Of a DNA stretch of 64,000 bases, positions 31,175 through 42,576 are shown piece by piece; positions within the stretch are counted from its first letter, which is position 1; the number at the start of each line of letters is the position of its first letter. Both the position numbers and the translations under genes were made by a program. The DNA lies in assembly GCA_024114885.1 (NCBI GenBank), contig CP099419.1, positions 3,844,001-3,908,000 of the forward strand, read 5' to 3'. This stretch comes from Septoria linicola. Lineage: Eukaryota > Ascomycota > Dothideomycetes > Mycosphaerellales > Mycosphaerellaceae. The notes under the pieces were generated by a model that was not told the origin of the DNA, made no database searches, and saw only the letters and a program-made list of their open reading frames with translations.

Positions 31175-34100
31175 TCAGCGACCTAATGTTCTCAAGCGTC
31201 TTGCAAGTGCAATGCGCCTGCCTTCCCTTGGGCTATTTGACTTTCCGTAGTGTGCTCGCACTAGCCGTTGTTCGTCCGCTGACTGCGGCGAATTGCCCGT
31301 TATATTTTGAGCAACAGTGTGATCTGTTGGCTCGACAGTGCTTGCTGATCTTGCCTTCTCATCGGCATCTCTACGCAAGCTTTTGTGCCTTGCGGCCTCT
31401 GGTGATGGGGCCGTTGCTACAGGAACCTCCAGACCTCGACCCTCAAACCATTCGCGGCCCATTTGTTCAGCCCACCGTGGCTCGACGTACAAGCCACTTT
31501 TGCCACCACTTTTATAGACAACCTGAGTCGCTCCAATGACGATCCCCTTGTCAACAGCTTTGCACATGTCATATATCGTCAAGGTGGCAGTCGAAGCGGC
31601 CGTGAGAGCTTCCATTTCGACTCCTGTGGGGCCTTTGCAGTCCACTCTGGCCTGCACCACGACAACACCGTGGTTGTTGCTAGGCGGCCATAATGCTGCG
31701 CCTGCTTTCCGTGACCATGGCCCGAAAGTTTTCATGTCGACCTCGACTTTGTTGATGGCGATCGGATGGCAGAGCGGGATGAGGTCGGAGGTACGCTTTG
31801 CAGCCATTATGCCTGCGATGCGAGCCACACCAAGTGCATCGCCCTTTTTGTTGCTGTCTTCAGATATCAGCCTGGAGGGTTCGGGGTTACTGAAACGGAT
31901 GTAAGATGTCGCAATGGCGACACGTTTGGACTCCATCTTCGCACCGACATCTACCATGTGTGCTTCGCCAGTAGATGTGAGGTGGGTCAGTCCCGTCCGA
32001 AAGTGGGACTTTTTCGATACGACGACTTTTAGGTCGTCTGTCACAGAGTTCACCGGTAGTGGCTGCGATAAAGTTTCTGTGGCATGATTCACATTCGCAG
32101 CACGAGCGTCTTCTCTCATGGAGGTTGGTGCCTCTTTTTCGATGCTGCGCGCGCCAGGTTCCAGAATGGAGTCTACAGAGACTCTGTCATCTGTTGAAAG
32201 GCCCCATGGTCTTTCTGCGACTGGAGTCACCAAGTTCGGCGGTGTCACGCGCCTGAGCGCTTGATCTTGAGGTGTTTGTAAGTTGGCCGTGCCAGCGAAT
32301 GGGTTCGCGCGTTTCCAGGGCATCGATGTAGCTGTCGCTGGCCGCGTGACAAGATCGGATTTCCTATTCCTCGGTCGCCTGGGCGTCGGCCTGGAAGGAC
32401 CCTCCCTTGGACTCCGTCTCGCTGAGAATGTGGTCTCAGCCGGACCGGCGGCCTCAAATTTGTTTCGAAACGCTGCTTCAATTTCTGCAGATGTATGTGC
32501 GTGTTGCGATTCTGCTTGTCTTGACGATAACTCGTCCAGTGGCTCTGCTTCGGTGGCAGCAGATGATGCTGACCGATCTGATAAAGCCGAGCCGACTCTT
32601 TCCTGGGCACTTGTCTCGGAAGTGTGATTGTCCTCACGCCTCGCGTGGAGTGAGTGATCAGCTCCGCCTTCGCCATTCTGGGAGGTCGCAGAGAGATGAG
32701 TATTCCCTGTTGACTGGGCTTCTCGTGGACTACTATATCGCCCACCGGCCGGCTGTTCAAACAGCCCGCTTAAGCTCTGAAACCCGAAAGCGGAGGCCAC
32801 ACGAGCAGCTGGTGTCGTGCTGCCTTTGCTGTCCGAGGAGGACTGCTCCTCACTGTCGCCCCGATCTGATGAGTAGTTGCGTACTTGCATAGAAGGAGCA
32901 GCAGGATGAAGGAGGTGTAATGGAACAGTCAACCAGGGAGTAGCAGGCTGCTGTCGTCGGCTGAAAGGAGATCTGGACTTGGGCTGAGAAGGAGACTTCT
33001 GCCTACCTGCATGCTGTCAGCGACAGTCCCTTTCAATGAAGATTGCTGGCAAACATAGAACATTTTTGCATGAGACCGTGAGCTTCGTCGATTTCATCAT
33101 ATCGTCAATCATATCCTGCCAGATCGCTGAATGTGACGCCAATGATATCGTGCATGCTTGTAAGACAGAAGTGAACCTACCCACCAATCAAGATCATGGG
33201 GCGGTTCTTCATCTTTTCCAGATCGCCCATATCAGCGTGCTGTGCTGCTTTCCGCTTCACAGCAGCTCCAATTACTTCAAGCAGCTGGCGTTCTTTGCTT
33301 ATCCATCCTTCTTCACCGTCGAAGCGCAGGCCCTCTTTTTGCTGCCTCCTCCTATCGAGCTCAATTTGTCGCACCGCCTTAAATGCCTGCTCGTCCATAG
33401 GATCACCTGAATTCTCTGCCCGCAGCAGATCCCGCAGACTGACCTCGGCATCGCCGTGAAGACATACTTTCAGGTTGCCATCTGACGTGATGCGCAGCCG
33501 ATTGCAGGTGCCGCAGAAATTGTGTGTCATGCTTGTGATGAAGCCCACGCGGCCCTTGAAACCAGGAATCTGCCAGGTCTTGGAAGTGTCGTTCTTTGCA
33601 TCTCGAAGGCGAGCGAGTGTAGGATATCGGGCTTGTATTAGCTCGATCATCTCGTCGTATGGGAGCATCTTTTTCTGTGCCCATTTGTTTCCGCCAAACG
33701 GCATGTACTCGATGAAGCGCACTTCGACATCCTGGTCCCGAGTCATCTCAACAAACTTGAGAATCTGATCATCGTTGACACCACGCATGGCGACACAGTT
33801 GATCTTGAGCTTCACGCCTGCGCCCAGCTTGTTCATTTCCTGCACGCGATTGATACTCTTCATGACAGCATTGAAGCCATTCCGGCGCGTGAGCAGAGGG
33901 AACTGCAGCGGATCCAGAGTGTCTAGACTGATGTTTACACCCGTCAGACCGGCTTCCACCATGTCATCGAGCTTGCGATGCAGCGATATGCCATTGGTGG
34001 TCAGAGCCAACTCCTTCAGTCCATTCCGCCGCAAGCTGCCAATCTGCTGCATGAGAGGCACAATGTCCTTGCGCACCGTCGGCTCACCGCCGGTCAAGCG

Positions 34101-34523
34101 GATCTTGTTGACGCCCTGATTGACAAACAATGCGCTCAGGTAGTAGATCTCGGGCGTGGTCAGGATCTCACGGTCGGGCGACAGTTGGATGCCCTCGGAA
34201 GGCATGCAGTAGGTACATCGGAGATTGCAGCGCTCGGTGAGCGAGATGCGCAGATAGTCGTGCTGCCGGTTGAAGTTGTCGGTCAGGAAGTCGGAAAAGG
34301 GCTTTGCATCGCGCAGCTTATCTCGTCGCTGTGCTGCTGCTGCTGGAGGTGGTGGCACGATGTCCGGTAGATATGGCTCCGGATCGTGTGTTTGCGGCGT
34401 GGCGGCAGTGGTCAGTCGTCTCGTCGCGAATGCAGCAGTCCGATGAGGTGCAGAAGCCGGCCATGTCGTCTTCCGTGCAGCTCGAGGGACCGCTCGAGGC
34501 AAGCTGCTGCTGCTCATGGCCAT
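31175..34523 (-). CDS. cnxABC: Molybdopterin precursor synthase, MoaA-MoaC fusion (MOCS1/CnxABC)
   Basis: Two exons, 34523-33181 and 33002-31175, 1056 residues. It makes cyclic pyranopterin monophosphate from GTP, the first step of molybdenum cofactor synthesis. The N-terminal 40 residues look like a mitochondrial presequence. MoaA, a radical-SAM protein, follows, with its first Fe-S motif C-X3-C-X2-C (ERCNLRCTYC, C99/C103/C106), the second cluster in FCGTCNRLR and the essential Gly-Gly end (ILIGG). After the 178-nt intron comes a disordered linker of about 250 residues, then MoaC (about 740-925) with DLIPLCHP, GPTGVEMEAL and YDMCKAVDKG. A Ser/Arg-rich tail ends the protein. At the exon 1 end, GGT GGG TAG reads Gly-Gly-stop and overlaps the splice donor, so unspliced RNA would give MoaA alone (see findings). 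The Aspergillus cnxABC and human MOCS1 genes have the same two-domain layout. Confidence 0.9.
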
Positions 34524-35886
34524 GTGTACAGAAAGAGCCGGCGAGAAAGCGGGAAGAGAGAAAAGTCATCTACAAGGCAGAAGAAACATTGCTGCATACG
34601 AGTTGCATGAGCTCTCTGTCAGCAAAGAAGAGTACAAGAAGAAGGATTTGGCCACTGCACACCAAATGTGATATCACAAGCATGACTAGTTAACTACTGA
34701 TGACAGGGCGTCGCTATCTCGACAAATGCCAAGCAGCGGAGGTGCTGCGGGCAACCTGGGAGAATCTCATCGGCTTCGTCCTCTTCTGAACATACAGCCT
34801 ATCTTGACTGGTCAACAACTCTCGCCCTGTGAGCAATACTGCCAGCGGTCTTGAGTACGCACAGTCGGAATTTGCATGGATCGCGGCATGCTGCTGTGCT
34901 GTGACTGCTGTGTCCATTCCTGTGATGCAGCAGCGCAAGCGATACAGAGCATACTGTGTGCTCCCACTAATCTTGAGCTGACCGACCTTTACAGCACCTC
35001 TGACAATCGATGAGCCTACGCCGCTTTCCACCTCGGGATACCGACCTGGAATGCCAGCACTGACCACACTCAGACTTTCCAGTTGCCATTATGCCAAGGC
35101 CTATCAACAAGGCGCTGTCACCAGAGCCTTCACCATTCTTCTACGCTCTTCGGAGTCCCACTCTCGGTTTTCGCGTAGAGGGCCTACTCAGGTGGGCTCT
35201 GCAGTATGTATTGCTGGCGACCACCATTGCTAACATACAAGACCAAACCGCTGCAAACACATCGGAGCTCTGCACCCAAAACGCCGGGTGCCAGACAATG
35301 CTGAGCGGCATTCATCATCACTCTCCTTACCTTGTGAGAACGTCCTCGGATGGCTGCGTGAGATGTCGCATCCAATCTACATGTTCTTGCGGTCATTGTC
35401 CAGCCGACTTGCATGCAGCTCTGCTTAGCAGAGGAGGCTGTCTCCATGAAACGAAGTTCAATTTGGCCCCTGAGATCTTTGCGTCTATGGACAGCAGGTC
35501 CTACTTCGACGATGCTCTTGCCAGCGCGGGCGTCTGGAGTCTACTGCACCACTTAAGTTTGTGTTTGTTCAGCTACCTTGGTAGGCAAACACCACGGAAA
35601 CAGACCTCAGGAGCGTCAGATGCAACACGCAGTGCAATCACAGGTCGCTCGCAGCACTCTTGATGTTTTACACATCTGCGGTGTTCCGCCGTCTCGCATC
35701 GATGTGGGCCATATGCGCGCGAGACGAGGCTTCGGCAAACATGCTGCGAACTCGCTTGCGGGGTATCGACGTGGAAGGCACAAGAGCATCATTAAAGGAC
35801 GATCGCTTCCAAAGCACTTGTTCTGCAGCATTTAAATTGTCTTGACGACATCTCGATAACAACCATTACTGACTTAAACCACAATC
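34524..35886. other. Divergent intergenic region, cnxABC / SAF oxidoreductase
   Basis: 1.36 kb containing both promoters. One open frame (35091-35663 plus, 190 residues from an ATG) is longer than most chance frames. It is Cys/Ser-rich and has no family I know, and shorter frames overlap it on the other strand. I see no other gene. Confidence 0.4.
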
Positions 35887-37399
35887 ATGACTAGTCTATC
35901 CACGAAGCTCGCTGAGCGCGAAGCGACTGGCAAGCCAATCCAGGTCGGCCTTATTGGCGCTGGCAAATTTGGGTCTATGTTGTCAGTAATGCATGCTGCT
36001 GCTGCTCATAGCGCGTGCTAACCCAATTTGCACAGCATCTCTCAATCACATCGAACACCTGGGATGCGTCTAGCTGGTATTGCAGATCTCTCGTCAGATC
36101 GAGCATTAGCAGCATTACGAAGGACTGGTTTTCCTCCCGATCAATTCGATGAGACAGCATCACTGTCTATCGTGGAAGGCATCAAAGCTGGCAAGACTGC
36201 CATCACGCAAGACTCTGCTGCCCTCATATCAGCACCGGGCATCGATGTTATCCTCGAGGTTACTGGAAGCCCAGCTGCTGGCATTCGGCATACATTACTT
36301 TGCTGCGAGCACAAGAAGCACATTGTTATGATCAACGTCGAAGCAGATGTACTGGCCGGTCCTCTACTCGCCCGGAAGGCGCGAGAAGCAGGCATTGTCT
36401 ACAGCATGGCCTATGGAGATCAGCCTGCACTCATCGCGGAACTAGTGGACTGGGCTAGAACGGCAGGATTCAATGTTGTATGTGCAGGTAAAGGCACCAA
36501 GCACTTACCCCAGTATCATCACTCCACGCCTGACACAGTTTGGGATCACTATGGCTTCACCAAAGAGCAGTTGGCTTCAGGCGACTTCAATCCGCAAATG
36601 TTCAATAGCTTCCTGGACGGCACCAAATCGGCATTGGAAATGGCCGCAGTAGCCAACGGCTGTGATTTGACTCCTCCTGACAATGGACTGGTCTTCCCGC
36701 CTTGTGGAACACACGATCTGCCACATACGCTGCGTCCGAAAGCTGATGGTGGGCTGCTAGACAAGAAAGGCACTGTCGAGGTAGTCTCATGTCTCGAGAC
36801 AGATGGACGAGCCGTGCACAACGACATCCGCTGGGGCGTATACGTGATCATCGAAGCACCCGGAGAGTACCAGAAGGAATGCTTCAAGCAGTACGGCTTA
36901 CAGACCGACAGCACAGGAAAAGTAAAGCTCTCTGTTTCCATCCCTTCATCTACCCTCACACTAACATTTCCACTAGTACGCCGTCCAATACAAACCTTAT
37001 CACCTCATCGGCCTCGAACTAGGAGTTTCCGTAGCAAACATCATGTGCCGAGGCGAACCGACCGGACAAACCAGGACATGGGCCGGAGACGTCGTGGCGA
37101 CCGCCAAGCGCGACCTCAAAGCCGGCGAGAAACTCGACGGCGAGGGCGGCTTCATGGTCTACGGACGACTCCTCCCAGCTGCAACTTCCATGAGCATCGA
37201 AGGCCTACCAATCGGACTCGCGCACGGAATCGTGCTCAAGAATGACGTGAAGCAAGGGCAAGGTCTGAGCTGGCAAGATGTGGAATATAGCGATAAGAGC
37301 CAAGCGGTTGCGATTCGCAGAGAGATGGAAGCGCTGTTTAGGACAGAGTTTGATAATGCAAAGAAGGGTGCTGTTAACGGCGTTAACGGCGGGCATTGA
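35887..37399 (+). CDS. NAD(P)-dependent oxidoreductase with SAF domain (homoserine-dehydrogenase-like)
   Basis: Three exons: 35887-35981, 36036-36921 and 36977-37399, giving 467 residues. The Rossmann fold begins with IQVGLIGAGKFGS (GAGKFG at about 24-29). The middle resembles the NAD-binding half of homoserine dehydrogenase (VILEVTGSPAAG, INVEADVLAGPLLARKA, YSMAYGDQPALI). The C-terminal part (about 330-440) is a SAF-like fold (VVATAKRDLKAGEKLDGEGG, IGLAHGIVLKNDVKQGQ). Bacterial proteins with this layout are annotated as predicted homoserine dehydrogenase-like or SAF-domain oxidoreductases, and some act in sugar-acid catabolism; the substrate here is unknown. Introns are 54 and 55 nt. It sits just upstream of the broken P450 and an SDR, possibly parts of one accessory pathway. 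Confidence 0.8.
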
Positions 37400-37792
37400 T
37401 GACTTTGCATATAGTAAGCAGTGTACATTTGCCGGTTTGGGGTTGTGGGATGGCACTATGTCTGGGCAGACATGGATTGAAGGAACTAAGCCTGGTATAA
37501 GGTTTGTGCTCCTACATGCTCCGATTGCGAATCGCAGGATAAGGGAGATCTAACTCCATAGGCACCACTTCATACCATGCTCGAGATGGATCAGTTGAAT
37601 GACGGCACAAGAACGTGCCGGAAGTCGTCGATGAATGCCTTGTGCTCGAGTATACAGCACAGGAGACCTTGCTCGAGCAATGCAGGCTCCGAAGAACAAT
37701 ATATCATATGCGACATATGCTCGCGACAATCCGCACCATCCTCACTCCATCATTCCCCCATTCCCTCAACAATCTTCAACCGCACATCCACC
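37400..37792. other. Short intergenic region before the P450
   Basis: 393 bases between two plus-strand genes, holding a terminator and the P450 promoter. The pyrimidine-rich stretch 37730-37790 directly before the P450 ATG is typical of a fungal leader. Confidence 0.5.
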
Positions 37793-39892
37793 ATGCCACT
37801 AGCCATCCAAACCACCACAACCCTCCTCTTCCTCATAATCCTCTTCCTCATAATCCTTTACCACAAAGCTCTCCCCAAACCCAACCCCGGCATCCACTAC
37901 GACAAGGGATCCGCCCGTCGACTCTGGGGAGACATCCCCGACGCACTCGCCCACCACGCCAAAACAGGAGAGTCATATTCTTCCCTGACGAAAAAATGCA
38001 TCGAGATGCAAGAGCCCATTTTTCAAGTCTTCATGCGGCCGTTTAGTATAACCTTGGGTTGTGTTGGCGGATGTGAGGGAGTATGGTCAATTTCCTTCCC
38101 CTTCTCTACCACTTGGCGAAAAGACTGATTGATGGTCTGTACTTCTAGAGCCCAAGACCTCATGACCCGCCGCACACGAGAGTTCGACCGCTCGGACTTC
38201 GCCCGCGACGTGCTCATCGCCTTGTTCCCCATGGAGCAAGCCGTCCTCTATACCAACGACCAATGGCGCTTCAATCGTAAACTCATGGCCGATGCCATGA
38301 AGCCAGAGTTCCTGAATCAAGTCGCAGCTCCAGAAGTGTACAATCATACACTGGACATGATTACCCTGTGGCGAGGGAAGATGCGGCTCGCAGAGGGGCG
38401 GGCGTTTGATGTGCTGCAGGATGTGCAAATGTGTACGGTGGATACGATTTGGGCGGTGGCGTTTGGGATGAGTATTGGTGCGTGTAGGGCGGGAGCGGAG
38501 CAGTTGCGATCGGTGGAGAGGATTGCGATGCCAGAGGATGCGGATGCTGTGGTTGCCATGCCGGAGGCGGATCTGCCTGGGATCTTCCATCATCTCAAGG
38601 CTATTGTTGAGAGCTGTGAGATCCCGATTAGTAGCCCATTTGGTCGATGGCATCACTGTAAGTGGACCATGGTCTTGTCCCTTTCATATCTTCTTAACAC
38701 GACCTCTCGCGCCTACTCATTGGTCTGCAGGGTTCGCCGTTAACTTCTATCCCTCCCTCCGCAGAGCAATCAAAGCTCGCGACGAAATCGTCAATACCCA
38801 GATCACGCAAGCCTGGAAGATCTACGACGAAGGCGGCGCGAGCAAGAATGACGTCCGGATCAAGTGCGCCCTCAATCTCATCGTCGAACGAGAATCAAGC
38901 CTCGCTAGAAAAGAAGGTCGAAAACCTGACCGCTACTCCCGCGTGCTTTTCGACGAATTGGCGGGGTTCTTGAACGCAGGATTCGGTACGACTTCGTCGA
39001 CGGTGAATTGAGGGCTGAAGTATTTGACTAAGCATCAGGATGTTCAGCGGAAGTTGAGGCAGAGTCTGAGAGCGGTGCATGGGGAGGCGGTAAGGAGTGG
39101 AAGGATGCCCCAGGCGGAGGAGATTACGAGGGAGACGTGCCATTATCTGGGTACGTGTCGATACCGGTGTGGTGTGCGTACGAGAGCTGACCGATTGGGG
39201 CATAGATGCGTTCATCGACGAAGTGCTGCGCCATAGTGCTGTTGTTCCGCTGAACATTAGAGTCGCCACTACTGATGTGCCTCTGTTGGGACACGTCGTA
39301 CCAAAGGGCGTGGATGTTTTCATGCTGGTGTGTAGATATCTGGTCGCAGCCTACAGGAGTCAACGAGTGTCTTATTGATCGATGTCCTAGGCCAACGGTC
39401 CCAGCATGACTTCTCCCGCATTTCCCATCGACGAACTCAAACGGACTACCACCAGTCGTGAACTCGCCGCCGATGCAGATCGATGGTGCGAGCGCTCAGA
39501 CATGGGCGAGTTTGTTCCCGAACGCTGGCTGGTCGTCGATGAAAAGGGCCAAGAGTCGTTTGACAACCGTGCTGCGCCACTGCAGTCTTTCGGTGCAGGG
39601 ATTCGTGGATGTTACGGTAAATCGACGACACCGACAGGATCATCGCTCGAATAAATTCCCCTGACAATCGGGAAACATGATAGGGAAGAGACTTGCGTAT
39701 CTCGAAATGCGCATCATTTACACGCTTATTGTCTGGAACTTGGAGATTTTGCCTCTTCCGTCAGAGCTGGAGGAGTTCAAGTCGAGGGATGTGTTTACTC
39801 ACAGTAAGTAATGCCTTAAAGGCCTAGTAGTCCAAAATTGACTTGATGTAGATGCGCAGAATGTCAGAGTCAGGCTAGCTCCAGCAAAGTGA
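37793..39892 (+). pseudogene. Cytochrome P450 with an in-frame stop codon
   Basis: A microsomal P450, otherwise well preserved. Exons run about 37793-38070, 38149-38657, 38731 to about 39150, then three or four more to 39892. An N-terminal membrane anchor (TTTTLLFLIILFLIILY) is followed by a proline-rich hinge, the I-helix region (AGFGTTSSTVN), the K-helix ExxR (EVLR), the PERW region and the haem-binding FGAGIRGCYG with the axial Cys. In the I-helix region, relatives read N-W-G-L-K-Y-L, but here TGA (39009-39011) replaces the Trp codon, and reading continues in the same frame with GLKYLTKHQDV. No intron can remove the codon, since the only nearby donor and acceptor are under 30 bases apart. 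The exon 1 donor is uncertain. Either a recent pseudogene, a sequencing error or a read-through gene. Substrate unknown. Confidence 0.8.
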
Positions 39893-39989
39893 TTGGTTGC
39901 ATAGCTGAGTTTCTCAGATTGTGTCTATCATTCGATACGGTCCATTCCTTTGACCGTTGTTGCCTGTGCTAACTCGCTTGCGACGGGAC

Positions 39990-40862
39990 TTATGGAGCGT
40001 CCGTGAGGTCTGTATTCTGCCCGGGCTTGCGAGGCAAGACAGGCTCCGCGACTGTCTCCCACAAAGTATGCTGCTCGCAGACCCACCGAATGTTCTCTGT
40101 CGAGTACTCTGGCTGTGTTTTGAGATCTACATTCTCCAGTGACAGCTCCATGGTCTTCCCAGTGAGTTTCTTGTCAGCGACAACCATGTCCATAGCCTTG
40201 AGAGCTGTGTTGAGTGGCGTCAACTGCTTTCGATCCCACATTGGTCGCACGTGCTCTGCCATGATGTTGGTTTCAATGAGTGCTGGGCATAATGCATTGA
40301 CCGTGATGGCATCCTTTGCGTAGACAGGCGCCAAAGAGCGGACCAGGCCGACCAGTGCATGCTTGGTGGAGGAGTACATCGGAATGCTGTGATTCGGATA
40401 CAGACCGAGCATACTGGCTGTCACCACTATACGTCCACCTTTGATGCTGTTCTTGTCGGAGAAGAAATGTCGAGCCAAGTGAATGCCTTGCAGCACTGCG
40501 TTGAGGTTGACGTCGAACACACGGAGGTTCAGCGGAAGGGGCAAATCAGTCTGTGGATCGATGCTGCTGTCAAGGTATAACGAATCGGAGTCGCCTATGC
40601 CAGCATTGAGGAACACAAAATCGAGTCTGCAGCCTCCCCATTCCCAAGTTTGAAGGAAGGCTTTGGCTTGAGCTTGATAGTCCGTAATATCCACGCACAG
40701 TGCAAGACAATTGTCTCCTAGCTTGATAGCTGCTTCTTTGACACGTTCTTCCACAAGATCCAGAATTGCCACTTTATAGCCATGGAATTGGATAAGATGT
40801 TCGGCTACGGCAAGACCTATGCCACTGCCGCCTCCGGTGACGAGGGCCACGGGTGAATCCAT
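39990..40862 (-). CDS. Short-chain dehydrogenase, 15-hydroxyprostaglandin-dehydrogenase-like
   Basis: 290 residues, single exon, start at the methionine of MDSPVALVTGG. Classical SDR motifs are present: TGGGSGIG cofactor loop at 9-16, D35 after the second strand (favouring NAD), FLNAG at 84-88, catalytic S150 (VVTASML), and Y163/K167 in MYSSTK. The layout (insertion near 95-110, short C-terminal extension) resembles fungal 15-PGDH-like members of unknown substrate. No signal peptide. It converges on the P450 remnant, whose end lies about 100 bases away. Confidence 0.88.
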   Translation of the reverse strand: MDSPVALVTGGGSGIGLAVAEHLIQFHGYKVAILDLVEERVKEAAIKLGDNCLALCVDITDYQAQAKAFLQTWEWGGCRLDFVFLNAGIGDSDSLYLDSSIDPQTDLPLPLNLRVFDVNLNAVLQGIHLARHFFSDKNSIKGGRIVVTASMLGLYPNHSIPMYSSTKHALVGLVRSLAPVYAKDAITVNALCPALIETNIMAEHVRPMWDRKQLTPLNTALKAMDMVVADKKLTGKTMELSLENVDLKTQPEYSTENIRWVCEQHTLWETVAEPVLPRKPGQNTDLTDAP

Positions 40863-42576
40863 CGACCTGGTTGACTAGGTGTTGCTCTCGTAGTCTCCTT
40901 CTTCTTGTGAGGTGAGTAGGATTGCTTCGGTAGCAGAACACACGGTTATTCAGGGTCAATGCTAAGAGCAGCCTTCTGTTCGGCACCTCCTCTGACCTCG
41001 CTATCGTTATTGCCGGTAACATGGTAGAAGGCTGCGGGGTCAGAGTGGATTGTACCAAGGTGGCGTAAGTGCGCGCCAGCTGTGGACATGGTTAATCACG
41101 TGGATCTATCAATATCAACATCGGTCTGCCATGTGGAATGCTGTCGACGTTGCTGAGTCCGTCGTCCTCGATCTGCCAATTCGTATATCGTGGTCATAAG
41201 GTGCGAGCGTGCATCACTCGACAATCGCGACTGCGCCCCGAATGAATAAAGCGCATATGATCATTGCCGCTAGGGCATGATAGTCTGTTCCGACTCTCCA
41301 GTGGTCCACTGAATCGTGTTCTCGGGAGGAACATGGCCTCAGTCTCCTCGCCTCGTCGTTCTTCGTAGCGCGAGCTAAGGTGAGCGCGTGAGCCAACGTG
41401 TTTGCAAGACGATGTGACCGCTCAGAGAACAGATGCAGGATTGACCGCTCGGCAGTATTTGATGCCTCGCCGAACATCATTTGCTCGTGAGTTCTCGTAT
41501 TCACTCCTGGAGGCAGGATGGGAGGAGATTTTGCGAGTGCCAAGCCTTAGTTCTAGTTCTACTGCGCCTTCCACTTCTACTGTGACTTCCAACTCATTAT
41601 TACGCTTTACTCGCTCATTCAGGTCCACACCTTCCATCAGCTTGGCTTAGATACATTCCGCGAATGCATTCAGAAGGTGTGCAATTGTGAAGCTCGATAT
41701 GTGGAAGGCACCATGCGTCCTTGCGCATAACGCGGCATGGAGCTTTGTCCACTTCACCGCAACACTGTTCGAAATCTGAAGAACGCCTTGGTCGCCAACA
41801 AGTAGTGCTGCCTTGCGCACGAGATACGCTCAGACCTGGAGGCCATCGAGCGCCAATCCGAGAAGTTTGAAGCGCTCGTTCACCCACCTTGTACGATGCC
41901 AACTTTCGAATTACCTGTGTCAACTCGGACCACGTCCATCACAGGTCTCGCCTTCCGTAAGGTCGAGTTAATCATAGTTGTCAAATAGGCACTTCCCAGC
42001 GCAATGGCGTGGGCCCGAGCCTATCCGGCTTCCATCAGGTATTGATGCACGACATGATCCTGGCATACCCCTGTCACACACTGGGCTGACAGCAAACGGT
42101 GAGGCGAGGCGACGGAGACATGACCAGGTTCAACACGCATTCGATGCTGGAGATGATGCTGCTCTGTCCCCAATCGTAGCGATGAGAAGAGGACTTCAAT
42201 GGCATCAGCCCGGCTGGCACATTCGACGTTGACGCGAATCGCAGCAGACCAACAGTTTCCGATAGATCACATCTCAAATGCTCGATATGCACTCAACAAC
42301 ACAAACGCACATCAGTGCAAGCACGCGCAAGCTATCACAGCTAGAAGCACGATGTCCCAGCCCAATCCCGATGTGGCTGGCTTGGGAGATCGCGTGTGCC
42401 ACGTACACTGGGCACCGTGCTTGAGTCTGGCCCACCCAAGTCCTGCTTCCCTCTGCATATAAGGCCTGCTAACCTTGCTTCCACTTTCACTTCTCTATAC
42501 ATCATATACCGGCAAAATTGGCATGTGACCTGCGAGAACGGAAAACAGAACTAAACGTCGGACCATAATTTCTGGA
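40863..42576. other. 1.7 kb intergenic region
   Basis: Between two divergent starts. Frames 41214-41543 and 41615-41923 (minus) and 41978-42232 (plus) carry no recognisable domains. A TATA element for the next gene lies near its right end. No repeats or RNA genes seen. Confidence 0.45.
42455..42464 (+). promoter_or_regulatory. TATA box for the gene at 42577
   Basis: GCATATAAGG about 113 bases before the ATG, followed by pyrimidine-rich sequence containing CACTTTCACTTCTC, a common layout of fungal transcription starts. Positional assignment only. Confidence 0.5.

Noticed and set aside
33003..33180. The 178-nt MOCS1 intron as a further introner copy
   Set aside because: It has neither the CTGCTGACCTTCG block nor the paired TGTCTCTG/CAGAGACA motifs of the three matching introns.
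35091..35663. 190-codon plus-strand frame upstream of the SAF oxidoreductase
   Set aside because: It begins with an ATG but shows no domain, signal peptide or splice pattern, and other frames overlap it; kept only as a note.
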